Assembly (NCBI GenBank): GCA_017612755.1
Contig: JAGAFH010000044.1
Coordinates: 1-5,367, forward strand
Reading direction: 5' to 3'
From: Clostridiales bacterium
Lineage (GTDB): Bacteria; Bacillota; Clostridia; Saccharofermentanales; Saccharofermentanaceae
DNA length: 5,367 bases
The notes beneath the pieces are model-generated. The model did not search any database. It saw nothing but the letters and a program-made list of their open reading frames with translations, and was not told the origin of the DNA. Both the position numbers and the translations under genes were made by a program. This document shows, one piece after another, positions 1-5,367 of this stretch; position 1 is the stretch's first letter, and every line of letters begins with the position of its first letter.

Positions 1-1
1 C

Positions 2-493
2 GGATTCGGTGCTGATATCCAGTCCAAGAAGGATATGCACAGCGGACTTTACTATCATGACGTATCTCCAATGGATCTCATGAAGTACGGTCTTATCCCC
101 GAGTTTATCGGACGTATCCCTGTAATGGTAGCTCTGGACAAGCTGGATGCAGATTCCCTTGTATCTGTTATGACAGAGCCTAAGAACGCTATCGTAAAGC
201 AGTATAGAAAGATCTTAAAGCTTGATGATGTTGACCTTGAGTTTACAGACGATGCCATCAGGGCTATCGCTGACAAGGCTATAGAGCAGAAGACCGGTGC
301 AAGAGGACTCCGCTCCATCATCGAAGGCGTAATGAGAGATGTAATGTATAACATCCCTTCCGAAAAGGATGTATCCAAGTGTGTTATCGACGGAGCCTGC
401 ATTACTGACGGCAAGTCTCCGACTCTGATATACAAAACCAAGAAAAACTCCAACGATTCCGGAACAGACGTAGGCAGGCTTGGAGTAGGATAA
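2..493 (+). CDS. clpX: ATP-dependent Clp protease ATP-binding subunit ClpX, C-terminal part (5' end outside window)
   Basis: ClpX is the AAA+ hexameric unfoldase that recognises tagged or native substrates, unfolds them with ATP and threads them into the ClpP peptidase in the cytoplasm. The reading frame is open from base 2 with no start, so the gene enters from the left; 163 codons are visible, covering the end of the large AAA+ domain and the whole small domain. Visible landmarks are GFGADIQSK at the edge, the LIPEFIGRIPV box whose Arg (bases 113-115) matches the ClpX arginine finger, TEPKNAIVKQY, and the sensor-2 motif GARGLRSI (bases 296-319). A short polar tail rich in Lys, Ser and Gly ends the protein, as is usual. 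The N-terminal zinc-binding domain and Walker motifs lie outside the window. The next gene starts 13 bases after the stop, so co-transcription is likely. ClpX rather than HslU or ClpA/C is clear from these motifs. Confidence 0.97.
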   Translation, partial: GFGADIQSKKDMHSGLYYHDVSPMDLMKYGLIPEFIGRIPVMVALDKLDADSLVSVMTEPKNAIVKQYRKILKLDDVDLEFTDDAIRAIADKAIEQKTGARGLRSIIEGVMRDVMYNIPSEKDVSKCVIDGACITDGKSPTLIYKTKKNSNDSGTDVGRLGVG

Positions 494-506
494 CAGGAGG
501 CTCATT

Positions 507-1469
507 ATGGCAGCATCTTATAATATCTGTCTTGATATCGGAGGCACCAAGATCTTAGGCGCCATCTTCGATTCGAAGAAGAATATCGTCTACAGGCTTA
601 AGAAGAAGACAAAGGCTGACGGTGATTCCGAGCAGAATGTGGAAGAGACCATCATCAGCGTAGTTTCCGAGATGGTAAAGGAGTTCGGCATCAAGAATTC
701 CCAGATCAAGGCCATAGCTGCCGGAGCTCCCGGAGTAATAGATCAGGAGAACGGCATCGTTCTCACATCACCTAATCTTCCCTGGGAGAATTATGATATC
801 AGAACGCCTATCGAAAAGAAGTTCGGAGCGCCTTTTTACATCGGTAATGATGTTAATGTAGGAGTACTCGGCGAGTACAAATACGGTGCAGGAAAGGGCT
901 ATAAGAATATAGTCGGTCTTTTCGTAGGCACCGGTATGGGCGGCGGCCTTATCCTTGACGGCAAGCTCTATACGGGCCATGGTTTCAAGGGTACCGAGTA
1001 CGGCCACATGATCTTAGTACCTGACGGTCCCAGGTGTAACTGCGGACAGAGAGGATGCCTTGAGGCCCTTTCCAGTAAGCAGGGAATGAGCGATTATATC
1101 CGCCAGCAGGTAGCCAGGGGAAGGGATTCCATGATGGCTGAGGGCGTTAAGGACGGCGTATTCAAGAGCAAGCTCCTCAAGAAGAGCCTTGAAGCTAAAG
1201 ATCCCGTTGCCATGGAAGCCGTAAGCAGGGCCTGCTACTATCTTGCGATCGCATCCGGAAATCTTGTAAATACATTCAGCCCCGAGATCGTTATCTACGG
1301 TGGCGGGGTAATCGAGGCCTGCGGAGACTATTTCCTTGAAAGGATAATATCCGACGTAGACAGATACTGTATGCCTTCCATCAGAAAGACTGTTGAGTTT
1401 AAGACGGCTGCCCTGGGAGATGATTCTATTCTTTATGGCGCACTTTCCATGATATTGGATAAAAAGTGA
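507..1469 (+). CDS. glcK: ROK-family sugar kinase, probable glucokinase
   Basis: A 320-residue cytoplasmic kinase of the ROK family, most likely phosphorylating glucose with ATP to glucose 6-phosphate. The N-terminal phosphate-binding motif is DIGGTK (residues 10-15). GNDVN contains the catalytic base Asp115, and GTGMGGG (141-147) is the second nucleotide loop. ExxH (Glu164, His167) should contact the sugar. The ROK zinc site CNCGQRGCLE supplies Cys177, Cys179 and Cys184, with His167 as the fourth ligand. GGGV near residue 266 is the adenosine-side motif. There is no N-terminal helix-turn-helix, so it is an enzyme and not a NagC/XylR-type repressor. Length is typical of Firmicutes glucokinases. 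The start is fixed by AGGAGG (495-500), 6 bases before the ATG. Only 13 bases separate it from clpX. Specificity for glucose over fructose, N-acetylglucosamine or N-acetylmannosamine is inferred from family resemblance; the symbol is tentative. Confidence 0.9.
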   Translation: MAASYNICLDIGGTKILGAIFDSKKNIVYRLKKKTKADGDSEQNVEETIISVVSEMVKEFGIKNSQIKAIAAGAPGVIDQENGIVLTSPNLPWENYDIRTPIEKKFGAPFYIGNDVNVGVLGEYKYGAGKGYKNIVGLFVGTGMGGGLILDGKLYTGHGFKGTEYGHMILVPDGPRCNCGQRGCLEALSSKQGMSDYIRQQVARGRDSMMAEGVKDGVFKSKLLKKSLEAKDPVAMEAVSRACYYLAIASGNLVNTFSPEIVIYGGGVIEACGDYFLERIISDVDRYCMPSIRKTVEFKTAALGDDSILYGALSMILDKK

Positions 1470-1510
1470 TACAATAAGGACACAATAATTATCCCAAGGG
1501 GAAGAGACAT

Positions 1511-2341
1511 ATGAGTTTAGCTGATGATATTTTCGACAGAAATGTCGAAGAGATACTTAATTCGGGATATTCCACGGAAAATGACAAGGTAAGGCCCAGG
1601 TGGGAGGACGGAACCCCCGCTTATACTTACAAGGCTTTCGGTGTCGTTAACAGATATGATCTGTCAAAGGAATTTCCTATCATGACCCAGAGATATATCA
1701 ATTTCAAGGCCGCTGTGGATGAGATCTTATGGATCTGGCAGAAGAAGTCCAACAACGTGAATGACCTTAATTCCCATATCTGGGATGCCTGGGCCGACGA
1801 GACGGGTTCCATCGGTAAGGCCTACGGTTACCAGCTGGGTGTAAAGCATAAGTATAAAGAAGGGGAGTTCGACCAGGTGGACCGCGTTCTTTATGATCTT
1901 AAGAACAACCCTTCCAGCAGAAGGATAATGACCAATATATACGTTCACCAGGATCTTCATGAGATGAACCTTTATCCCTGCGCTTATTCCATGACATTTA
2001 ACGTTACCGGAAACAAGCTCAACGGCATCCTGAACCAGAGATCCAACGATATGCTGGTGGCCAACAGCTGGAACGTATGCCAGTATGCTGTCCTTCTTCA
2101 CCTTATGGCCAGATGTTCCGGCCTTGAAGTGGGGGAACTGGTCCATGTCATCGCGGATGCACATATCTATGACAGACATGTTCCCATCGTAAAGGAACTT
2201 ATCACAAGGCCCAAGTTCCCGGCACCTAAGCTGGTCATCGATGAGGGCATCACTGATTTCTATCAGTTCACTACGGACAACATAAGACTTGAAGGATACG
2301 AATACGGGGAGAAGATCAAAGGTATCCCTGTAGCGGTCTGA
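1511..2341 (+). CDS. thyA: Thymidylate synthase ThyA
   Basis: Makes dTMP from dUMP using 5,10-methylene-tetrahydrofolate, releasing dihydrofolate; a cytoplasmic homodimer. At 276 residues it is slightly longer than the 264 of E. coli. The catalytic cysteine is Cys157 in LYPCAYSM. Other expected active-site residues are visible: Glu71 (ILW region), Trp91 and Trp94 in IWDAWADE, Tyr105, the phosphate-binding pair Arg137-Arg138, Gln176-Arg177-Ser178 with Asp180, Asn188, and DAHIY with His218 and Tyr220. The C-terminus ends PVAV, the family's usual closing tail, so the gene is complete. The His that usually follows the catalytic Cys is Ala158, and the N-terminal RTGTGT-type loop is replaced by RPRWEDGTPAYT; I believe clostridial relatives share these changes. 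The start is supported by AAGGGG (1496-1501), 9 bases before the ATG. It sits 41 bases after the kinase and 23 bases before folA, whose enzyme recycles its dihydrofolate product. Confidence 0.96.
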   Translation: MSLADDIFDRNVEEILNSGYSTENDKVRPRWEDGTPAYTYKAFGVVNRYDLSKEFPIMTQRYINFKAAVDEILWIWQKKSNNVNDLNSHIWDAWADETGSIGKAYGYQLGVKHKYKEGEFDQVDRVLYDLKNNPSSRRIMTNIYVHQDLHEMNLYPCAYSMTFNVTGNKLNGILNQRSNDMLVANSWNVCQYAVLLHLMARCSGLEVGELVHVIADAHIYDRHVPIVKELITRPKFPAPKLVIDEGITDFYQFTTDNIRLEGYEYGEKIKGIPVAV

Positions 2342-2364
2342 TCTGTTTTCGAGAGGTAACTTTA

Positions 2365-2868
2365 ATGATAGCTATAGCGGCAGTAGACAGAAACTGGGCC
2401 ATCGGATATAAGGGTGACCTTCTTATCTCCCTCCCCGAGGACCAGAAAGGCGTTTTCAGAAAGTATACGGCAGGAAACACCGTAGCCTTCGGAAGAAAGA
2501 CACTTCAGACCTTTAAGGACGAGAAGCTCCTTCCCAAGAGGGTGAATATAATCCTTACAAGAAACGAATCCTTTGAAAAAGAGGGGGCTGTTATCCTCCA
2601 TAATGAGGATTCTCTCAGGGAGTATCAGAATACCCATCCCGATGAGAAGATATTCCTTATAGGCGGCGCTGAGGTCTACAGGACCATGCTCCACCTGTGT
2701 GACGAAGCCATAATCACTTATATCGATAAGGAATTTAAAGCTGATGCTTATTTCCCCAATCTGGATGAACTTGATGACTGGGAACTTTATGAGGAAGAAC
2801 CTACGGTCATGTCAGAGGTGGGAGTAGCCTTTAATGTAAGGCATTACAGAAGGATCTCATCCTCCTGA
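2365..2868 (+). CDS. folA: Dihydrofolate reductase
   Basis: Reduces dihydrofolate to tetrahydrofolate with NADPH, closing the cycle opened by the ThyA encoded just upstream. The protein has 167 residues, normal for chromosomal bacterial DHFR. Visible landmarks are the N-terminal strand MIAIAAVDRNWAIGYKGDLL, LPED with Asp26 as the probable catalytic acid (E. coli Asp27), the cofactor-binding GRKT (43-46), ILTRN (63-67), IGGAEVYR (99-106) with the conserved Gly-Gly pair, and Thr118 in AIITYID. Two oddities appear by comparison with remembered family sequences. The segment after Asp26 (DQKGVFRK) seems one residue longer than in usual DHFRs, and Phe42 stands where E. coli has Met. The reading frame is intact, so these are natural variation and not decay. 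GAGAGG (2351-2356) lies 8 bases before the ATG. The gene starts 23 bases after the thyA stop, so the pair is almost certainly one transcript. Confidence 0.95.
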   Translation: MIAIAAVDRNWAIGYKGDLLISLPEDQKGVFRKYTAGNTVAFGRKTLQTFKDEKLLPKRVNIILTRNESFEKEGAVILHNEDSLREYQNTHPDEKIFLIGGAEVYRTMLHLCDEAIITYIDKEFKADAYFPNLDELDDWELYEEEPTVMSEVGVAFNVRHYRRISSS

Positions 2869-2875
2869 AAGGGGA

Positions 2876-2903
2876 TTCATTCAGTTTTCTCATAAATTAT
2901 AAT
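2876..2903 (+). promoter_or_regulatory. Putative sigma-A promoter upstream of the 2976 gene
   Basis: A perfect TATAAT lies at 2898-2903 in the AT-rich gap after folA. A weak -35 match, TTCATT (3 of 6), lies at 2876-2881 with 16-base spacing. Transcription would begin near 2910, giving a leader of about 65 bases before the gene at 2976. AT-rich gaps give chance matches, and the -35 is poor, so the call rests mainly on the -10 and the gene boundary. Confidence 0.4.
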
Positions 2904-2910
2904 ATATAAG

Positions 2911-2950
2911 GACACTGCATTTTGTGATAAAATGTAGTGTCTGATTTTAT
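2911..2950 (+). terminator. Stem-loop after folA, possible rho-independent terminator or 5' leader hairpin
   Basis: GACACTGCATTTT (2911-2923) pairs with AAAATGTAGTGTC (2929-2941) over 13 positions, with one G-U pair and no mismatch, around a 5-base loop GTGAT. The following bases TGATTTTAT are moderately T-rich. This fits an intrinsic terminator 42 bases after the folA stop. The stem is AT-rich at its top and the T run is interrupted, so strength is uncertain. The stem also begins almost exactly where the putative promoter at 2876-2903 would start transcription, so it could instead cap the 5' end of the downstream message. Confidence 0.5.
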
Positions 2951-2975
2951 GCCCAAGTGCAGGAGAGAGTTGTAA

Positions 2976-3749
2976 ATGCCCAAATATATATTCAATGCGA
3001 GAGATATCGCCGCATATATCAAATGGTTCTCGGTACCTTCGTATCTGGAAGTTTCCTATATGCAATATATATTCAATATCGGTGATCCGGTACTGGCCAA
3101 GCCGCTGACCTCTGATTTTGAAAAGTTCAAGACGGATGTATACAGGCAGCTTTATTATCTCTGGGCAAACGGTTTTGAGGGTGAAAGATCCGACATCTCA
3201 AACATGGTGGATGATGATTCCCTGGCCCTTGTCTGCGATCAGGAGTGTATAAATCTTGAATCTTATATGAAACTGGTGACACTTCACCTCATATATACTA
3301 AGCATCTTCCTTACGTGAAGATCAACTTTGCAGGGCTTCCCCTGTCCCTTGGCATCAGGTGTGATTATTCCACATATGAAGAAAACGTTGTAAAGGCGGT
3401 GAAGGGTTTTAACCTTGTGAGCCGCGATATGTTCGGTAAGCCCTTTGATCTTAAGCTGGGAGTTCCGGACGAGCTTTTGCAGATCTCCTTAAGCGACAGC
3501 TTTAAGGCTGAGATAATAGGCGGAAATGACATAAGAGATGAGGTCCACAAGGCCCAGAAGGAGAAGATGAACGAATTCAAGGAGAATTCACTGAAGGAAT
3601 TCGGTTCGATCCCTGCCAAGCCGTCAAAGACGAGACGCTCATCAGGAAGATCCCAGGGAGAGAAGGCCAACCGTCATAAGACCAGTTCGGCCCAGCCTAA
3701 GGGGATCCCGCTGGAAGAAAGACGACATAAGGATGGAGAAGATAAATGA
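2976..3749 (+). CDS. Hypothetical protein with basic disordered C-terminal tail
   Basis: I do not recognise this 257-residue protein. Residues 1 to about 190 look globular, with mixed hydrophobic and aromatic content (many Tyr and Phe near the N-terminus) and no transmembrane stretch or signal peptide, so it is probably cytoplasmic. Residues about 188-210 are charged and probably helical ([18 protein letters not shown]). Residues 211-257 are low-complexity, rich in Lys, Arg, Ser and Pro, and probably disordered; such a tail could bind nucleic acid or an acidic partner. Cysteines at 87, 91 and 129 do not form an evident metal motif. The ATG is preceded by AGGAGA (2961-2966) and directly by an in-frame TAA (2973-2975), so the start is secure. 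Its stop overlaps the start of the activase gene by 4 bases, which suggests coupled translation and perhaps a shared function. The possible promoter at 2876-2903 would serve both genes. Confidence 0.85.
   Translation: MPKYIFNARDIAAYIKWFSVPSYLEVSYMQYIFNIGDPVLAKPLTSDFEKFKTDVYRQLYYLWANGFEGERSDISNMVDDDSLALVCDQECINLESYMKLVTLHLIYTKHLPYVKINFAGLPLSLGIRCDYSTYEENVVKAVKGFNLVSRDMFGKPFDLKLGVPDELLQISLSDSFKAEIIGGNDIRDEVHKAQKEKMNEFKENSLKEFGSIPAKPSKTRRSSGRSQGEKANRHKTSSAQPKGIPLEERRHKDGEDK
3735..3749 (+). promoter_or_regulatory. ATGA stop/start overlap with internal ribosome binding site
   Basis: The activase ATG (3746-3748) overlaps the TGA stop (3747-3749) of the preceding gene. A GGAG at 3735-3738, inside the last codons of that gene, sits 7 bases before the ATG. 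This arrangement allows ribosomes finishing the upstream gene to re-initiate on the activase and fixes the activase start. Confidence 0.8.
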
Positions 3750-5367
3750 GTAATGCATACAAACTGGGCCTCGATATCGGTTCTACGACGATCAAGCTGG
3801 TCCTTCTGAAGGATGAACAGATCGTCTACAGCGAGTATCAGAGGCATCATTCGGATATTTCAGGACTTCTTAACAAGCTCTTTGAAGACCTGGACAGTAA
3901 GTTCCCGGGTATAGAAGTATCGGTAACCATCACAGGTTCCGGCGGACTTTCGGTAGCCAACTGGCTGGGGCTTAAGTTTATCCAGGAAGTAATGGCCGAG
4001 ACCCAGGCTATCAAGAAGTACCATCCTGAGACGGATGTCATCATCGAGCTGGGCGGTGAGGATGCCAAGATCACTTATATGCATCCTGTCCTTGAGCAGA
4101 GGATGAACGGTACCTGCGCCGGAGGTACGGGAGCATTTATCGATCAGATGGCATCCCTGCTCCAGACTGATGCCGACGGCCTTAATAACTTTGCCAAGGA
4201 TTACAGATCCCTTTATACCATTGCCAGCCGCTGCGGCGTTTTCGCCAAGAGTGACCTTCAGCCCCTTATCAACGAGGGTGCTGCCAAGGAAGACCTGGCA
4301 GCTTCCATCTACCAGTCGGTAGTTAACCAGACTATCGCAGGTCTTGCCTGCGGAAGACCCATCAAGGGCAATATCGCCTTCCTGGGCGGACCTCTTTATT
4401 TCAATTCAGAGCTCCGTCACGCTTTTGAAAGGACTCTTGAAGATAAGGCCGAGTCCTTCTGGATGCCGGAAGAAGCCCAGATCTATGTGGCTTTAGGCGC
4501 TGCCTTAGCTTCGGACGACAAGCCCGTTGTCCTTTCAGAGCTCCTTGAGAGATTCAAGAACAAGGAAGGATTCACCCCTGACATCATCAGGATCGATCCC
4601 CTTTTTAAGGATGAAGATGAGAAGAAGAGGTTTTATGACCGTCATGCCAAGGCCATGATCCCCACTCTCGATATCAGTAAGCAGGAGGGATGTCTCTTCC
4701 TGGGTATCGACGCAGGATCTACTACCACAAAGGCTGTAGTAATCAATGATAAGGGTGAACTGGTCTACACATATTATGCAAGCAACAAGGGTAATCCTGT
4801 CATCAGCGCCGTAAATATCCTGAAGGACATCTATAAGAACCTTCCCGAAAAGGCATATATCGGTTATTCATGCGTTACGGGATACGGTGAGAGCATCATC
4901 AAGGCGGCTCTCGGTATCGATGCAGGAGAGATCGAGACTATGGCCCACTTCAGATCCGCCAAGTTCTTCTGCCCCGATGTTGATTTCATCATCGATATCG
5001 GCGGACAGGACATGAAGTGTATGAGGATCAGAAACGGCGTCATTGATTCCATCATGCTGAACGAGGCCTGTTCCTCAGGTTGCGGATCCTTCATCCAGAC
5101 TTTTGCCCAGACATTGGGCATGGATCCCCATAACTTCTCCATCGAGGCACTGAAGGCCAAAAATCCTGTGGATCTGGGTACGAGATGTACCGTATTCATG
5201 AACTCAAAGGTAAAGCAGGCCCAGAAGGAGGGAGCTTCCGTAGGAGACATCTCCGCAGGACTTTCCTATTCCGTTGTAAGGAATGCCCTTTACAAAGTCA
5301 TCAAGATAAGGGATACGGAGCAGCTCGGAAAGAACATAGTCGTACAGGGCGGAACGTTCCTCAATGA
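3746..5367 (+). CDS. 2-hydroxyacyl-CoA dehydratase activase-like protein with two tandem BadF/BadG/BcrA/BcrD ATPase domains (3' end outside window)
   Basis: My translation runs uninterrupted for 540 codons to the window edge. The visible part holds two ASKHA-fold ATPase domains in series. Domain 1 (about 5-265) has [11 protein letters not shown] (7-17), ELGGEDAK (101-108), CAGGTGAF with Cys124, RCGVFAKS with Cys163, and FLGGPLYFN (212-220). Domain 2 (from about 316) has [11 protein letters not shown] (319-329), DIGGQDMK (417-424), ACSSGCGSF with Cys442 and Cys446, RCTVFMNS with Cys481, and VQGGTFLN at the edge. In the HgdC/HadI activators the corresponding two cysteines of each monomer hold a [4Fe-4S] cluster between two subunits, and ATP hydrolysis drives low-potential electron transfer to a dehydratase. 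Large clostridial relatives of about 1400 residues carry this double activase followed by an HgdB-like part; I expect the same beyond the window. Two domains in one chain could form the cluster-bridged dimer internally. The real substrate of this family is not established to my knowledge. It is translationally coupled to the unknown gene upstream. Confidence 0.93.
   Translation, partial: MSNAYKLGLDIGSTTIKLVLLKDEQIVYSEYQRHHSDISGLLNKLFEDLDSKFPGIEVSVTITGSGGLSVANWLGLKFIQEVMAETQAIKKYHPETDVIIELGGEDAKITYMHPVLEQRMNGTCAGGTGAFIDQMASLLQTDADGLNNFAKDYRSLYTIASRCGVFAKSDLQPLINEGAAKEDLAASIYQSVVNQTIAGLACGRPIKGNIAFLGGPLYFNSELRHAFERTLEDKAESFWMPEEAQIYVALGAALASDDKPVVLSELLERFKNKEGFTPDIIRIDPLFKDEDEKKRFYDRHAKAMIPTLDISKQEGCLFLGIDAGSTTTKAVVINDKGELVYTYYASNKGNPVISAVNILKDIYKNLPEKAYIGYSCVTGYGESIIKAALGIDAGEIETMAHFRSAKFFCPDVDFIIDIGGQDMKCMRIRNGVIDSIMLNEACSSGCGSFIQTFAQTLGMDPHNFSIEALKAKNPVDLGTRCTVFMNSKVKQAQKEGASVGDISAGLSYSVVRNALYKVIKIRDTEQLGKNIVVQGGTFLN

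Noticed and set aside
55..453. 132-codon open frame on the - strand inside clpX
   Set aside because: It mirrors the clpX coding frame, and its Ser/Met-rich product has no recognisable domain.
1470..1510. TACAAT at 1470-1475 as a promoter for thyA
   Set aside because: No acceptable -35 lies 16-18 bases upstream, and the 41-base gap suits read-through from the kinase gene equally well.
1727..2179. 150-codon open frame on the - strand inside thyA
   Set aside because: It lies wholly antisense to a gene with intact catalytic motifs, its translation resembles no family I know, and it follows from the codon bias of thyA.
2341..2364. Possible terminator or promoter between thyA and folA
   Set aside because: The 23-base gap holds only a ribosome binding site and no stem-loop or -10 element.
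4864..5250. 128-codon open frame on the - strand inside the activase gene
   Set aside because: Antisense shadow of a conserved domain, with no ribosome binding site or family resemblance that would support it.
5185..5367. Short + strand open frame at the right edge
   Set aside because: It overlaps domain 2 of the activase in another frame; the activase frame carries conserved motifs straight through this stretch.

Overview
The window looks like chromosomal core sequence from an anaerobic member of the Clostridia, most likely Lachnospiraceae or a relative. The grounds are the moderate GC content, strong AGGAGG-type ribosome binding sites, heavy AGA/AGG use for arginine, a ThyA with the sequence flavour I associate with gut Clostridia, and a large BadF/HgdC-type activase typical of strict anaerobes. 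The taxon is inferred; no marker here fixes it to genus. All six genes lie on the + strand, tightly packed, and the longest gene-free stretch is about 107 bases.

Left part (1-1469): the C-terminal part of ClpX, the AAA+ unfoldase of the ClpXP protease, followed 13 bases later by a ROK-family sugar kinase, probably glucokinase, with all its zinc and catalytic motifs intact. Middle part (1511-2868): thymidylate synthase ThyA followed 23 bases later by dihydrofolate reductase FolA. These two form a metabolic pair, because ThyA turns methylene-tetrahydrofolate into dihydrofolate while making dTMP and FolA regenerates tetrahydrofolate. Both carry small departures from the textbook motifs.

A short AT-rich gap (2869-2975) separates the folate pair from the right part. 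It holds a perfect TATAAT and, immediately downstream, a 13-bp stem-loop. These mark a likely transcription boundary: a terminator for folA, a new promoter, or both.

Right part (2976-5367): a 257-codon gene I do not recognise, with a globular N-terminal part and a basic, disordered-looking tail. It overlaps by 4 bases (ATGA) the start of a large activase gene that runs off the window. The 540 visible codons of the activase form two tandem ASKHA-type ATPase domains, each with cysteines placed as in the [4Fe-4S]-bearing activators of 2-hydroxyacyl-CoA dehydratases. The unknown gene coupled to this double-headed activase is the least explained part of the window. Nothing here looks like a mobile element, CRISPR array, tRNA or rRNA.
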